Positions 27,198 to 35,998 of a DNA stretch of 64,000 bases are shown here, in pieces; position 1 is the first letter of the stretch, and each line of letters starts with the position of its first letter. The notes under the pieces are model-generated. The model worked only from the letters and a program-made list of their open reading frames with translations, did no database searches and was not told where the DNA came from. Position numbers and translations under genes: made by a program. The DNA is from Rhodococcus qingshengii JCM 15477 (GTDB lineage: Bacteria > Actinomycetota > Actinomycetes > Mycobacteriales > Mycobacteriaceae): contig NZ_CP096563.1 of the NCBI RefSeq assembly GCF_023221595.1, positions 1,408,501 through 1,472,500 of the forward strand, read 5' to 3'.

Positions 27198-28119
27198 CGG
27201 CCCCGTGGCTGCGCGCGAAGGCCGCCAGGATCCGACTTGCCACCAGTGACGGGGTCGACAGGTCGGCCCACGTCCACCTCGCGACCTCCCACCCTGCGTC
27301 ACGGAGTCGGTCTTCGCGGAGCTTCTCGTTCCAGAGCGCGTCCTCGGGGCTGCGACCGGCGGGCACCAGTCGGCCGTACTTGATGCGGCCGTCGAACTCT
27401 CCGATGGTGCGCTGCTCACGCCACAGGAAGTCGACGCGGCCGGCGAACCCTCGAGCGTCGTGGATGTCGACCTGGGGTTCGGGGAGCGGCAGGTGTTCGT
27501 GCAGGAACAATGCGAGGCTCCGTGATTCACCGACGCTTTCGATACGGGAGTCCATCGCGGTGAGCGCGTGGAGCGCATGTCGATGGCGCGGATGGTTCGG
27601 GCTGAGTGCCAGCGAGGCTGCAACCGCGTCCTTGGTTAACCTTGAACGGTGCAACGCTGAATTGCCCACGACGAGAGCCTGTTCGAAAGTGAGTGTCCTC
27701 GCGAGATCCGCAACTGTTCGTGCCGGAGTCGTGACGCGCAGCCCATCGACTTCGGTGATCTCGTTGTCCGCCAGCCATGTCGAGTGCACGTGACGTCGGG
27801 CGGACTTTCGGCCACCACCTCGCCGGTTCCGGGACAGGTGAACGACCTCGAGCGGAGTGTTCCAGAGTTCGAAACCGTGCAGAACCGCAGCCGAGACGTG
27901 GCTGACAGTGGCACCGGGTGAAGCGGCGCAGGCCACGGCCTCTGCCCGTAATCGATGTCGTCCGTATGCGTCGAGGCGGGACAGGTGGCCGCTGTCCACG
28001 TACGCACCACGATGGATTCTGGCCCAGGTTCCACTAGCGCAGGCCTGTCGGATCTCGGCATCGGTGCGACCGATCGACAGTTGGTCCGGCCTGCGGATGA
28101 TATGTGTCTGTTCCCCCAT
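27187..28119 (-). CDS. AbiEi-like/DUF559-type protein of unknown role
   Basis: The 310-residue protein starts with a short DNA-binding-like N-terminus (LSIGRTDAEIRQACASGTWARIHRGAYV), resembling the AbiEi antitoxin N-terminal domain. The C-terminal third (RVDFLWREQRTIGEFDGRIKYG ... EKLREDRLRDAGWEVARWTW) resembles the DUF559/Vsr-like PD-(D/E)xK fold with D, E and K in suitable order. Such orphan proteins are common in actinobacteria and no AbiEii toxin partner is adjacent. ATG 28119 was preferred to an in-frame ATG at 28206, whose extra 29 residues show no conserved pattern. Whether it has nuclease activity is unknown. Confidence 0.65.
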   Translation of the reverse strand: MGEQTHIIRRPDQLSIGRTDAEIRQACASGTWARIHRGAYVDSGHLSRLDAYGRHRLRAEAVACAASPGATVSHVSAAVLHGFELWNTPLEVVHLSRNRRGGGRKSARRHVHSTWLADNEITEVDGLRVTTPARTVADLARTLTFEQALVVGNSALHRSRLTKDAVAASLALSPNHPRHRHALHALTAMDSRIESVGESRSLALFLHEHLPLPEPQVDIHDARGFAGRVDFLWREQRTIGEFDGRIKYGRLVPAGRSPEDALWNEKLREDRLRDAGWEVARWTWADLSTPSLVASRILAAFARSHGAVSY

Positions 28120-28364
28120 GTCGATCGATCTTGCTGTGCCCGGCGCTGGAAAGGAAGCCGTGACCCCGGGGGTGTGGATAGCCGTGAGTGAACACCACTT
28201 GTCCACAGTTCGAACCGGTTTCGCGTCGCTGGAGAGGGTGTTCGGTATGGGGAAACGGTGGCAGGTTCCCGGTGTCGCGCTCTAGGAAACCCTTGCGTCC
28301 GGAGCGTTCGCGTGCCAGGCTGTTCAACTATGACTACAGGAAAGGCGGACACCGCCACCGTCGC

Positions 28365-29543
28365 GTGAGCGCCGCACCGATTCGCTCGTCGGCATCACAT
28401 CGAGCGACATTGCCCGAGAACTTCAATCTCTTCGATGAAGACAGTCTGGCCCTGGAAAAGATCCGCGACGTGTGGCTCGAACGCGGATTGTGTACTCGTC
28501 CTGCTGATCGAAACACCGCAGAAGCCTCTGTCGCGCAACTGTATCGGCGCTCCGGGCTCCCGAAACCGGAGTTCGTCTGGGTCCCGTCGCCGTCTGCTGG
28601 TTCGGACCTGATCGTCACCGAAGGACTGTCGACCAAGATGTCATTGGACGGCACCGGCCTCGACTGCGCTTCCGGGTATATCGCGAGCATGTTTGCGGCA
28701 TCGCGCCGACGCATGGACGCGCGAATCGAATGTCGGAGAACTGGCTGGCAGATGGAACGCCGGCAGGGGGAGCGCTTGATCAGGGCGTCCATTTGGGAAT
28801 CGTTGCACACCACGCTGTTCGACGGCGTCGCAGCTGCGATACGAACGATGTTGACCCCGGTGGCCGGGGAAGTGACCTGGTACGGGCAGCAGGACGCACA
28901 TCGAATCGCGTACTACGACACATGTCATCGATTCGGTCTTGCGACTTTCCGCTCGGAAGACCGTGAACTCCTCGACGTGCAGACCGCACTGGCCGACTCG
29001 ACCGGGTGGTGGTGGGCGTTCGACGACGTGTGCATCATGGCGGAACGACCCACCGCCTTACATGCCGAACCGATTCCGGGCAGCGCGCAGGGAGCACGGC
29101 GCTTGCATCATTCTGATTCCCCCGCAATCGAATTCGTAGACGGTACAACGGCGTTCGTTCTACACGGAGCGATCGTTCCAGAGTGGGTAGTGCTCGACCC
29201 CACCGCCGAACGCATCGCGCACGAGCGCAACGTCGAGATCCGTCGATGTGCAATCGAGCGGATCGGCTGGGATTCCTACATCGAGCTGGCGGGCCTGACA
29301 CTGGTCGACCAAACCGACGATCCCGGTAACGCCGGTTGCCTGCTGCAGCTCTACGCGTCGCCGGAGGGCTGGGGTCGAAGTGGACGGATTCTCCTCGCGG
29401 TCAACGGTTCTCTCGAACGCGACGGGCATCGGCGTCGATACGGCCTTCACGTACCCGGATGGTTTACCTCCGCGTTGGATGCCGCCGGATGGACTTACGG
29501 CATCACCGGTACCGACTATTCCCGTCTCGTTCGTCGAACCTGA
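28365..29543 (+). CDS. DUF6745-like protein
   Basis: The protein has about 392 residues, is soluble, and is rich in Trp and Arg. Segments such as YASPEGWGRSGRILLAVNGS and HVPGWFTSALDAAGWTYGIT resemble an actinobacterial DUF6745-type family seen with its own small partner gene. GTG 28365 is proposed as start; it overlaps the stop of a 12-codon ATG frame (28330-28368, GTGA), which may be a leader. An upstream in-frame ATG at 28188 would add a stretch that is read in a different register of the divergent promoter region and looks non-coding. No catalytic motif is recognised. The next gene, 45 bases downstream, is a likely partner. Confidence 0.6.
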   Translation: MSAAPIRSSASHRATLPENFNLFDEDSLALEKIRDVWLERGLCTRPADRNTAEASVAQLYRRSGLPKPEFVWVPSPSAGSDLIVTEGLSTKMSLDGTGLDCASGYIASMFAASRRRMDARIECRRTGWQMERRQGERLIRASIWESLHTTLFDGVAAAIRTMLTPVAGEVTWYGQQDAHRIAYYDTCHRFGLATFRSEDRELLDVQTALADSTGWWWAFDDVCIMAERPTALHAEPIPGSAQGARRLHHSDSPAIEFVDGTTAFVLHGAIVPEWVVLDPTAERIAHERNVEIRRCAIERIGWDSYIELAGLTLVDQTDDPGNAGCLLQLYASPEGWGRSGRILLAVNGSLERDGHRRRYGLHVPGWFTSALDAAGWTYGITGTDYSRLVRRT

Positions 29544-29588
29544 ATCCCGAACCCTCTACCCTCAATCCTCAAACCCTGGGTGATACTT

Positions 29589-30044
29589 ATGAACTCGAAC
29601 ATGACCTTGTCCGCTCTCACCACCCTCACCGGCCTGGATGTCTTCGACTACCTGGACCAGGAAGTGTCCATTCCTGTGATCGACGGACTTCAGGCGCAAG
29701 GCGATCTCATCGTGGTCCCGTTTTCGCTGCTCGCAAATATCGTGGCGCCTCTGCCATGGACACGCTCTGTGAGAGTGCCGCTCTCCGGCGTGGAACTGCT
29801 GCGAAGTGCGGCGGGAGGGAACCCCCACAGTCTGGTTGCAGACGAAGGGGAGTGCACGTGGTCGACGCCGGTGAAAGATGCTCGGGGCCTTGCACTCGGC
29901 ATGCTCGACACCCGAGTGACCGCGTACCTCATCCACCCGGAGCACGGCGCGACCGGCATCGCTCCGGGACGATACGTCATCGGCCGGCAGCAGGAAAGGG
30001 GCGTCGGGCGTGCGCGCGGTGCGGTGATGCTTGTCGCCGATTGA
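29589..30044 (+). CDS. Small protein of unknown function, partner of the DUF6745-like gene
   Basis: The 151-residue soluble protein begins MNSNMTLSALTTLTG and contains VPFSLLANIVAPLPW and IHPEHGATGIAPGRYVIGRQQE. The latter resembles the end of short actinobacterial proteins found beside DUF6745 genes. ATG 29589 is preferred to GTG 29580. No enzyme motif, signal peptide or membrane helix is evident. Co-orientation and close spacing suggest co-transcription with the preceding gene. Function cannot be assigned. Confidence 0.6.
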   Translation: MNSNMTLSALTTLTGLDVFDYLDQEVSIPVIDGLQAQGDLIVVPFSLLANIVAPLPWTRSVRVPLSGVELLRSAAGGNPHSLVADEGECTWSTPVKDARGLALGMLDTRVTAYLIHPEHGATGIAPGRYVIGRQQERGVGRARGAVMLVAD

Positions 30045-30172
30045 CACGCCGGCCTCGAGTTGGCGGGGGAGTGAGCACCACTTGCACAGGGCGAGCACCG
30101 GTTTCCGTGTGCTGGACGGTGTGTTGGGTCGAGGGAAAGGGTGTTCGGTCGGCAAAGGCTCCCGCACAAACA

Positions 30173-30205
30173 CGAATGCCCTCACCGTGACGGTGAGGGC
30201 ATTCG
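30173..30205. terminator. Bidirectional hairpin terminator
   Basis: A perfect 15-base stem CGAATGCCCTCACCG / CGGTGAGGGCATTCG with a 3-base loop lies between two convergent genes, 12 bases past the end of the minus-strand Fe-S reductase. It can serve both strands. Confidence 0.75.
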
Positions 30206-30217
30206 CGTGTGGTGCGC

Positions 30218-33200
30218 TTACTTCTTGCGGCCAGGAGCCTTCGCGCCGGCCTTGAATCCGAGTCCGCCTGCCTTGGGGGCGGGCGGCGCGGCAGCAGGCG
30301 CCGGAGCTTCCGCGGGTGCGGACGCCTCAGCAGGCGCTTCAGCGGGTTCTGCCTTCACAGGTTCGGCCTCGGGAGCCGGGGCCTCAGCAGCCGGCGCCGG
30401 GGCCGCAGCGGGAGCTGCCTTCCGAGCGCCGGGAGCCTTTGCGCCCGACTTGAATCCGAGTCCGCCGGCCTTGGCGGCAGGCGGAGCCTTCGGGGCTTCC
30501 GCCTCGGCGGCCGGAGCCTCTGCCGGTGCGGCCGGAGCCTCTGCCGGAGCAGCAGCAGGTGCTTCAGAAGCAGGAGCAGCCTTTGCTCCAGGAGCCTTGG
30601 CCCCGCCCTTCATCTGCAGTCCCTTGCCGCCGGGTGCCTTGGCGCCGGACGCCAGGCCCAGACCCTTCGGCTTGGCGACGGGTGCAGCAGCTTCGGGTGC
30701 AGCAGCCTCAGCAGCCGGAGCTTCCGCTGCCGGCGCGGCAGCGGCCTTTGCTCCGGGTGCCTTGGCGGCGCCCTTCATCTGCAGTCCCTTGCCGCCGGGA
30801 GCCTTGGCCCCGCCTGCCAAGCCGAGACCCTTGGGCTTTGCGACAGGTGCTGCCGGTGCAGCAGCTTCGTCAGCGGGAGCTTCCGCGCTTGCGGCGGGAG
30901 CCGCTTTCTTGGCGCCGGGAGCCTTTGCCCCGCCGGCCATTCCGAGCCCCTTGCCGGGTGCCTTGGCACCGGGAGCTTTTGCACCTGGTGCTTTGGCGAG
31001 GCCCTTCATGGCCAGACCCTTGCCTGCCGGTGCAGCCTTGGCTTCCGGAGTCGCGGCGGCTTCCTCGACTTCGGCGACCCGATCCTGCTCGACGGTCTCA
31101 GCCTTTGCCTCAGCAGCGACCGGTGCCTTCTCGCGCGGGATCACCTTGATGTTCTCGCCGAGCTGGGCGGGATCGAGGCGGGTGACGGAGTTCAGCATCA
31201 GCTGCGCGACGTCGACGACCTCGACGCCTTCGCCCTGGCCTTGCTCCTGGCGGGCAGTGACGCCGTCGGTGAGCATGACGCGGCAGAACGGGCAACCCGT
31301 GGCGATCTTCTTGGGGTTGGTGGAGAGCGCTTCGTCGACGCGGTCGACGTTGATGCGCTTGCCGATGTTCTCTTCCATCCACATGCGAGCACCACCGGCA
31401 CCACAGCACATGGAACGTTCGCCGTGACGCGGCATTTCGACGAGCTTGGAGCCTGAGGCTTCCATGAGTTCACGGGGAGCGTCGTAAACCTTGTTGTGGC
31501 GTCCGAGGAAGCACGGGTCGTGGTAGGTGACGTCTTCGCTCACGGACGCAACCGGGATCAGCTTCTTCTGGCGCACCAGACGGTTGAGCAGCTGAGTGTG
31601 GTGCACGACCTCGTAGTCGCCGCCCACCTCCGGGTACTCGTTGCCGAGGGCGTTGAAGCAGTGCGCACAGGTGACGACGATCTTGCGCTTCTTCTGCTCG
31701 ATACCGTCGAAGACCGAATTGAGCATCTCGATGTTCTGCATCGCGAGCTGCTGGAACAAGAACTCGTTGCCGGCGCGACGTGCGGAGTCGCCGGTGCAGG
31801 TTTCGTCGGCGCCGAGGACCATGAACTTCACTCCCGCGGTGGCGAGGAGTTCGGCGACGGCCTTGGTGGTCTTCTTGGCACGGTCTTCGTAGGCGCCGGC
31901 GCAGCCGACCCAGAAGAGGTACTCGTAGTCCTCGAAGCTGTCGGCGTCCTTGCCGAAGACGGGGATCTCGAAGTCCATCTCGTTGATCCAGTTGAGGCGA
32001 TCCTTGGAGTTCTGACCCCAGGGGTTGCCCTTGTTCTCGAGGTTCTTGAACAGGCCGGCGAGCTCGGAGGGGAACTCCGATTCGATCAGGACCTGGTAGC
32101 GACGCATGTCGATGATGTGGTCGACGTGTTCGATGTCGACGGGGCACTGTTCGACGCAGGCACCGCAGTTGGTGCAGCTCCACAAGGTTTCGGCGTCGAT
32201 GACCGGGGCCATCTCACCTTCGACGGTTTCACCGACGAGCTTGCGGTCGGCCTCGAGACGTGCGGCCTCGGGGATGGCTGCGAGTGCGGCTTCCTTGACA
32301 TTGCCTTCGCTGTCGACGAGACCGATCTCGTCGCCGCCCATGTCCTTGCGTCCACCAGCGAGCAGGTACGGGGCCTTGGCGTAGCCGTGGTCACGCAGCG
32401 ACATGATGAGCAGCTTGGGCGAGAGCGGCTTTCCGGTGTTCCAAGCAGGGCACTGGGACTGGCAACGCCCGCACTCGGTGCAGGTGGTGAAGTCCAGCCA
32501 GCCCTTCCAGGAGAAGTCTTCGATGTTTCCGGCGCCGAGAGTGTCGGTGTCGGGGTCGACGTTCTCCATCGTCAGGACTTTGCCCTTGGACATCATGGGC
32601 TTTGCCGCGCCGAGCGCGACGGTGCCGTCGTCTTCACGCTTGAAGTAGATGTTGAAGAACGCCGAGAAGCGGTGCCACGCGACGCCCCAGGTGATGTTGC
32701 GGCCCACGATCGCGAGCCAGATCATGCCGGTCATCAGCTTCACGAATGCGAACACCGAGATCATGACGGGGCTGGCGGGAAGCAGTTTCGCGACCTGCAT
32801 GGTGAAGAAGTCGGTCCACGGGTTGGCGTGACCGTAGGTCGCGATCTTGCCTGCCTTGACCATGATCATGCCCAGGCCCTCGAGCAGGACGATGCCTTCG
32901 ATGACGTAGGCAGCCTTGAAGTTGGAGCCGCCGAAACGGGACAGGCGCGCGGGCAGACGCGGGTGGTTGAGCTGACGGATCACGATCAGCGTGGTGATAC
33001 CGATGACGGTGCCCAGGCCGAGGATCTCGTCCCACAGGTGCCACGCCCACGTGTTACCGAAGATGGGCCAGTGGAACTCGGGGTTGAACGTCTGGCCGTA
33101 GGCCTCGAACCACAGCAGGAACCCACCGAGGAAGCCGACCATGACGAGCCAGTGGGCCCAGCCGACGCTGCGGAACTTGTTCATGCGCGTGTGCGCGATG

Positions 33201-33373
33201 AACTCGATGATCATCTGCTTGAAGCGAGGGAAGAACGGGCGCCATCGATCGGGTGCCGACTGGCCGATGCGCACGGTGTTGAACATCCTCAGCGCGCCTG
33301 AGAGGAAGATGTACCAACACACCAAGCTCAGCAGAGCACCAATCGTGCCCAACGTAATCGTCAGGGCATTCAT
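30218..33373 (-). CDS. Membrane-bound heterodisulfide-reductase-like Fe-S oxidoreductase with AKAPG-repeat tail (Rv0338c-like)
   Basis: The 1051-residue protein starts with about six membrane helices of the NarI/HdrE cytochrome-b type. Two 4Fe-4S motifs follow, CTECGRCQSQCP near residue 300 and CTNCGACVEQCP near residue 400. Next are CCG-type cysteine-rich domains with WVGCAGAYEDR, HDPCFLGRHN, CCGAGGARMW and TGCPFCRVML. It should pass electrons between the membrane quinone pool and a cytoplasmic partner. M. tuberculosis Rv0338c is the positional counterpart. After about residue 745 the protein is pure Ala/Pro/Lys/Gly low complexity with eight copies of a GLxxxxxAKAPG unit. ATG 33373 opens a convincing first helix. 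Physiological substrate is unknown. Confidence 0.9.
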   Translation of the reverse strand: MNALTITLGTIGALLSLVCWYIFLSGALRMFNTVRIGQSAPDRWRPFFPRFKQMIIEFIAHTRMNKFRSVGWAHWLVMVGFLGGFLLWFEAYGQTFNPEFHWPIFGNTWAWHLWDEILGLGTVIGITTLIVIRQLNHPRLPARLSRFGGSNFKAAYVIEGIVLLEGLGMIMVKAGKIATYGHANPWTDFFTMQVAKLLPASPVMISVFAFVKLMTGMIWLAIVGRNITWGVAWHRFSAFFNIYFKREDDGTVALGAAKPMMSKGKVLTMENVDPDTDTLGAGNIEDFSWKGWLDFTTCTECGRCQSQCPAWNTGKPLSPKLLIMSLRDHGYAKAPYLLAGGRKDMGGDEIGLVDSEGNVKEAALAAIPEAARLEADRKLVGETVEGEMAPVIDAETLWSCTNCGACVEQCPVDIEHVDHIIDMRRYQVLIESEFPSELAGLFKNLENKGNPWGQNSKDRLNWINEMDFEIPVFGKDADSFEDYEYLFWVGCAGAYEDRAKKTTKAVAELLATAGVKFMVLGADETCTGDSARRAGNEFLFQQLAMQNIEMLNSVFDGIEQKKRKIVVTCAHCFNALGNEYPEVGGDYEVVHHTQLLNRLVRQKKLIPVASVSEDVTYHDPCFLGRHNKVYDAPRELMEASGSKLVEMPRHGERSMCCGAGGARMWMEENIGKRINVDRVDEALSTNPKKIATGCPFCRVMLTDGVTARQEQGQGEGVEVVDVAQLMLNSVTRLDPAQLGENIKVIPREKAPVAAEAKAETVEQDRVAEVEEAAATPEAKAAPAGKGLAMKGLAKAPGAKAPGAKAPGKGLGMAGGAKAPGAKKAAPAASAEAPADEAAAPAAPVAKPKGLGLAGGAKAPGGKGLQMKGAAKAPGAKAAAAPAAEAPAAEAAAPEAAAPVAKPKGLGLASGAKAPGGKGLQMKGGAKAPGAKAAPASEAPAAAPAEAPAAPAEAPAAEAEAPKAPPAAKAGGLGFKSGAKAPGARKAAPAAAPAPAAEAPAPEAEPVKAEPAEAPAEASAPAEAPAPAAAPPAPKAGGLGFKAGAKAPGRKK
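30227..31026 (-). repeat. Coding repeat region: eight GLxxxxxAKAPG units
   Basis: Units such as GLGMAGGAKAPG, GLQMKGAAKAPG, GLGLASGAKAPG and GLGFKSGAKAPG are separated by Ala/Pro/Glu-rich linkers. The last unit ends AKAPGRKK at the C-terminus. The KGLQMKG and PKGLGLA units alternate, which suggests duplication of a two-unit block. Confidence 0.85.
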
Positions 33374-33444
33374 GTCGCGGCCTTTCGTTTCAGGGCGACG
33401 CGTCGGCCACCTCGGGACAGCCCACTGATACTAACCTGCGTTAT

Positions 33445-33493
33445 GTTACCCGCCAGTAACTAGCATTACCAGCCTGTAGGTACCGGCTGGTAA
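33445..33493. promoter_or_regulatory. Two palindromic sites upstream of the Fe-S reductase gene
   Basis: GTTAC-CCGCCA-GTAAC at 33445-33460 and TTACCAGCC-N10-GGCTGGTAA at 33466-33493 share TTAC/GTAA half-sites. They lie 72-120 bases upstream of the minus-strand start at 33373 in a 359-base gene-free gap. This is typical spacing for a TetR- or GntR-like operator pair. A weaker CCAGAC/GTCTGG pair occurs near 33541. Nothing else was identified in the gap. Confidence 0.5.
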
Positions 33494-33732
33494 CCGCTCG
33501 TGGCCTGGAGAGATCAATCTTCTGCGTCGGACGGGCTGGGCCAGACGCAGACATGTCTGGTCGTCACGTTAGGCGGTGCCCGTCAGGTGTCCATCTGTCA
33601 GGCAGCCCTAACTCGGGTTCCGAGCAGGTGAGAACAACCGACCGGCTGTTATCGTTACGCCCGTCACGCACAGGGGAAACGGGTGGTGTGAGTCATCGAC
33701 TGACGCCCGCCCGATCCCGGGGAGGATCAAAA

Positions 33733-34383
33733 ATGTTCATTCGAAAAGCTGCGGCCGTCGCAGCGATGACCATTGCCGCTACGGGCATCGCTGCAGGTAC
33801 TTCTTACGCAGCTCCGGAGACGTCACCCGACGTTTCGTACACCGCCGAGGTCGTCGACCAGGCCGTTGTCACCACCATCGACGCCGGAGCATTCCGGGTC
33901 TCGGGCGACGGAACTCACGTCGACTTGCAGAACAGCCAGGGCGCAACTCTCGTGAGTCTTCCGCTCGCGTTCAACCTCGGCGACGTTCAGTTCCCGTTCG
34001 ACGAGACCGTCAGTGAGGACGGCAAGACCCTCACCCTCAAGCCGAACCTGGACCCGGCCAGCTCCAAGCCGAAGCCGGTCGCTGCCGAGTTCACCCCGGT
34101 TGCTTCGCCTGACGAGGATCAGAAGGCAATCGAGAAGTTCCAGTCACAGCTCGGGCTTGCCACGCAGATCGGTAGCCTCACCGGCACGATCGTCGGGGCG
34201 GTCATCGGTTGCATCGTGGGTCTGCCCGGCCTGGTCGTCGGCTGCCTGCCCGGCATGGTCACAGGGGCCGGTATCGGTGGAGTCGCCGGTACCATCCTCG
34301 CCGGTGGCGGAACCGCCGTCGTCGCGGGCTTGGACCTGATCAAGGTTCTGAACGCTCCGGCTGGAACAACTCTCTTCCAGTAG
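33733..34383 (+). CDS. Secreted protein with C-terminal glycine-zipper membrane segment (DUF8020-like)
   Basis: The 216-residue protein has a Sec signal peptide (FIRKAAAVAAMTIAATGIAAG, cleavage after SYA). A beta-rich region of about 95 residues follows (VSYTAEVVDQAVVTTIDAGAFRV ... LPLAFNLGDVQFPFDETVSEDGKTLTL), then a helical and Gly-rich segment (LTGTIVGAVIGCIVGLPGLVVGCLPG ... GAGIGGVAGTILAGGG). This layout is common in Rhodococcus/Nocardia secreted proteins of unknown function. The two cysteines in the Gly-rich part may pair. A GGAGGATC ribosome site precedes ATG 33733. It may insert in or line the mycolic-acid outer layer; this is inference. Confidence 0.75.
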   Translation: MFIRKAAAVAAMTIAATGIAAGTSYAAPETSPDVSYTAEVVDQAVVTTIDAGAFRVSGDGTHVDLQNSQGATLVSLPLAFNLGDVQFPFDETVSEDGKTLTLKPNLDPASSKPKPVAAEFTPVASPDEDQKAIEKFQSQLGLATQIGSLTGTIVGAVIGCIVGLPGLVVGCLPGMVTGAGIGGVAGTILAGGGTAVVAGLDLIKVLNAPAGTTLFQ

Positions 34384-34400
34384 AACGTCACGAACGCCGA

Positions 34401-34437
34401 AACGGGCGCCACACCTTCAGAAGGTGTGGCGCCCGTT
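34401..34437. terminator. Strong bidirectional hairpin terminator
   Basis: A perfect 17-base stem AACGGGCGCCACACCTT / AAGGTGTGGCGCCCGTT with a 3-base loop and a short T-run. It separates the secreted protein gene from the convergent protease gene. Confidence 0.88.
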
Positions 34438-34462
34438 TTGCTGTCTCGAGGAATGCGTGTGA

Positions 34463-35773
34463 TCAGTAGTCGCGAACCTTCAGGCCTGGGTTGGCGGCGA
34501 GGATGTCGTTGATCGGCGTCGCGTACTGGGTCGGGGCTTCTTGCCCGAACAGTGTCTCTGCCTGAGCGATCTCGCACAGGGGAGAGGTGGCGACGTTGGA
34601 CGCACTCGTGATGCCCACTGCCAACGTTCCGGAGACGATCGGGCCACCGCTGTCACCCTGCAGGACGCAGATGTTGGTGGTGAAGCCGTTGTCGAGGGTG
34701 TGATCCAAAACCTTTGCGACGCGGTTGACGCCGGTGACGACGCCGCAGCTGAAGCCTGTGGTCGATCCTGCCTTGCAGACCGGGGCGCCCACGACAGGAT
34801 CGGCGGTACCGGTGATGTTGACCGAGCGGTTGAACGGGACCCGCACGCTGTTGTTCTCGAAGCGGTACTTCGCGTTGTCGTCGATGTTGATGATCGAGTA
34901 GTCGCGCCCGTCGAAGCTGCTCTTGGCGAAGTACCCGACGCGGGGCCCGGTCTGGTTGTTCACCATCGGGAAGACCTGGCTGGAGTTCGAGGTGCCGGCA
35001 GCGGCACGGTTGGGATCGCAGTGACCGGCGCTGATGTTGACTGTGCGTCCTGAACCGTCGGTGCCGTTGAAGCCGAATGAACAACGCAGTCCTGTGTTAC
35101 CGGAGGTTGCGCCGAAGGCGTCTCCGCCCAGTGCAGCGTCGCCGGTTGCGGATCCGGTTGCGGGGATGAGGTCCGCGACGATCGGGGGAACCAGTAGCGG
35201 AGCAGCGGTATGGACGACGGTCCGCTTCAGGAATTCAGGCAATTCGATGCCGGCGGCAGGATCGGCCGTGAGGGCGACTCCGTTGCCGACGACGTCGACG
35301 GCGATGCCACGCACGAGGTCTGCGACCTCGGCAGGCTGCGAATCGAGCCAGGTGTTGAGTGCCGAGAGTTGACCTTGCAGAGCCTGCTCGCTCTGCGCGA
35401 CGTCCTTGACCTCGAAACCGGCCTTCTCGGCGGCCTCGCGGGCAGCATCCTTGTCGCGACCGTCGGCGAGAGCGACGATGCCCTTGCCGAGGTCGTCGAG
35501 CCACACTCCGGCAAAAGAGTCGGGAAACTGGACGCGCGCGATGGCGGCGAACTCCGCGAGCTTCTGCGCGAGTTCGGAACGCGAGACGAACTGGTCGGGC
35601 GTCAGCGCCAAGTCGTGCTGTAGGGCTTCGGCGAGTTCGACGGGCAGATGGGCTGCCTGATCGGATACCCCGGATTCGTTCGGTTCTGCGTTCGCGACCG
35701 CGGTGATCGGTCCGAGGAGCAGCAGCGCGGCCGAACCGAACACTGCGGCGCGACGTGCGATGGAGCTTCGCAT
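34463..35773 (-). CDS. Secreted S1 family serine protease, copy 1
   Basis: The 436-residue pre-pro-protease has a signal peptide (SSIARRAAVFGSAALLLLGPITAVANA). A pro-region of about 165 residues is shaped like the alpha-lytic/streptogrisin propeptide. A chymotrypsin-fold domain follows with H in SAGHCD (about 252), D in RDYSIIN (about 292) and S in LQGDSGGP (about 374). Six cysteines suit three disulfides. ATG 35773 gives the clean signal peptide; an earlier in-frame ATG at 35857 does not. The gene is preceded by a gap and followed by a strong terminator, so it is likely monocistronic. Substrate is unknown. Confidence 0.88.
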   Translation of the reverse strand: MRSSIARRAAVFGSAALLLLGPITAVANAEPNESGVSDQAAHLPVELAEALQHDLALTPDQFVSRSELAQKLAEFAAIARVQFPDSFAGVWLDDLGKGIVALADGRDKDAAREAAEKAGFEVKDVAQSEQALQGQLSALNTWLDSQPAEVADLVRGIAVDVVGNGVALTADPAAGIELPEFLKRTVVHTAAPLLVPPIVADLIPATGSATGDAALGGDAFGATSGNTGLRCSFGFNGTDGSGRTVNISAGHCDPNRAAAGTSNSSQVFPMVNNQTGPRVGYFAKSSFDGRDYSIINIDDNAKYRFENNSVRVPFNRSVNITGTADPVVGAPVCKAGSTTGFSCGVVTGVNRVAKVLDHTLDNGFTTNICVLQGDSGGPIVSGTLAVGITSASNVATSPLCEIAQAETLFGQEAPTQYATPINDILAANPGLKVRDY

Positions 35774-35938
35774 GTGGGCCTTTCCACTTCGTTGACCGCG
35801 TACCACCCCCCTGGGAGCACACGGATACGGCTCACGGACTTGTGGTGAGCCGATCACAGTCGACCATGACTATATGGGTTCGAACGCGCTATTCCCACCC
35901 GTTACATGAGCAGACAGCGCTGACCCCGACCGACAACA

Positions 35939-35982
35939 GCACTGTGCCCGCCGATCGCGAAACGGATCGGCGGGCACAGTGC
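35939..35982 (-). terminator. Hairpin terminator of protease copy 2
   Basis: A perfect 18-base stem GCACTGTGCCCGCCGATC / GATCGGCGGGCACAGTGC with an 8-base loop, 17 bases downstream of the stop of the minus-strand gene. Confidence 0.85.
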
Positions 35983-35998
35983 GTGAATCAGTGGTTGG

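Noticed and set aside
27187-30044. A defence island around the AbiEi/DUF559-like and DUF6745-like genes
   Set aside because: No toxin partner, nuclease-helicase, methylase or recombinase is present, so the evidence does not reach a defence system.
31496-33301. A 601-codon plus-strand frame over the Fe-S reductase
   Set aside because: It mirrors cysteine-motif codons of a clearly coding minus-strand gene, and has no ribosome site or recognisable domain.
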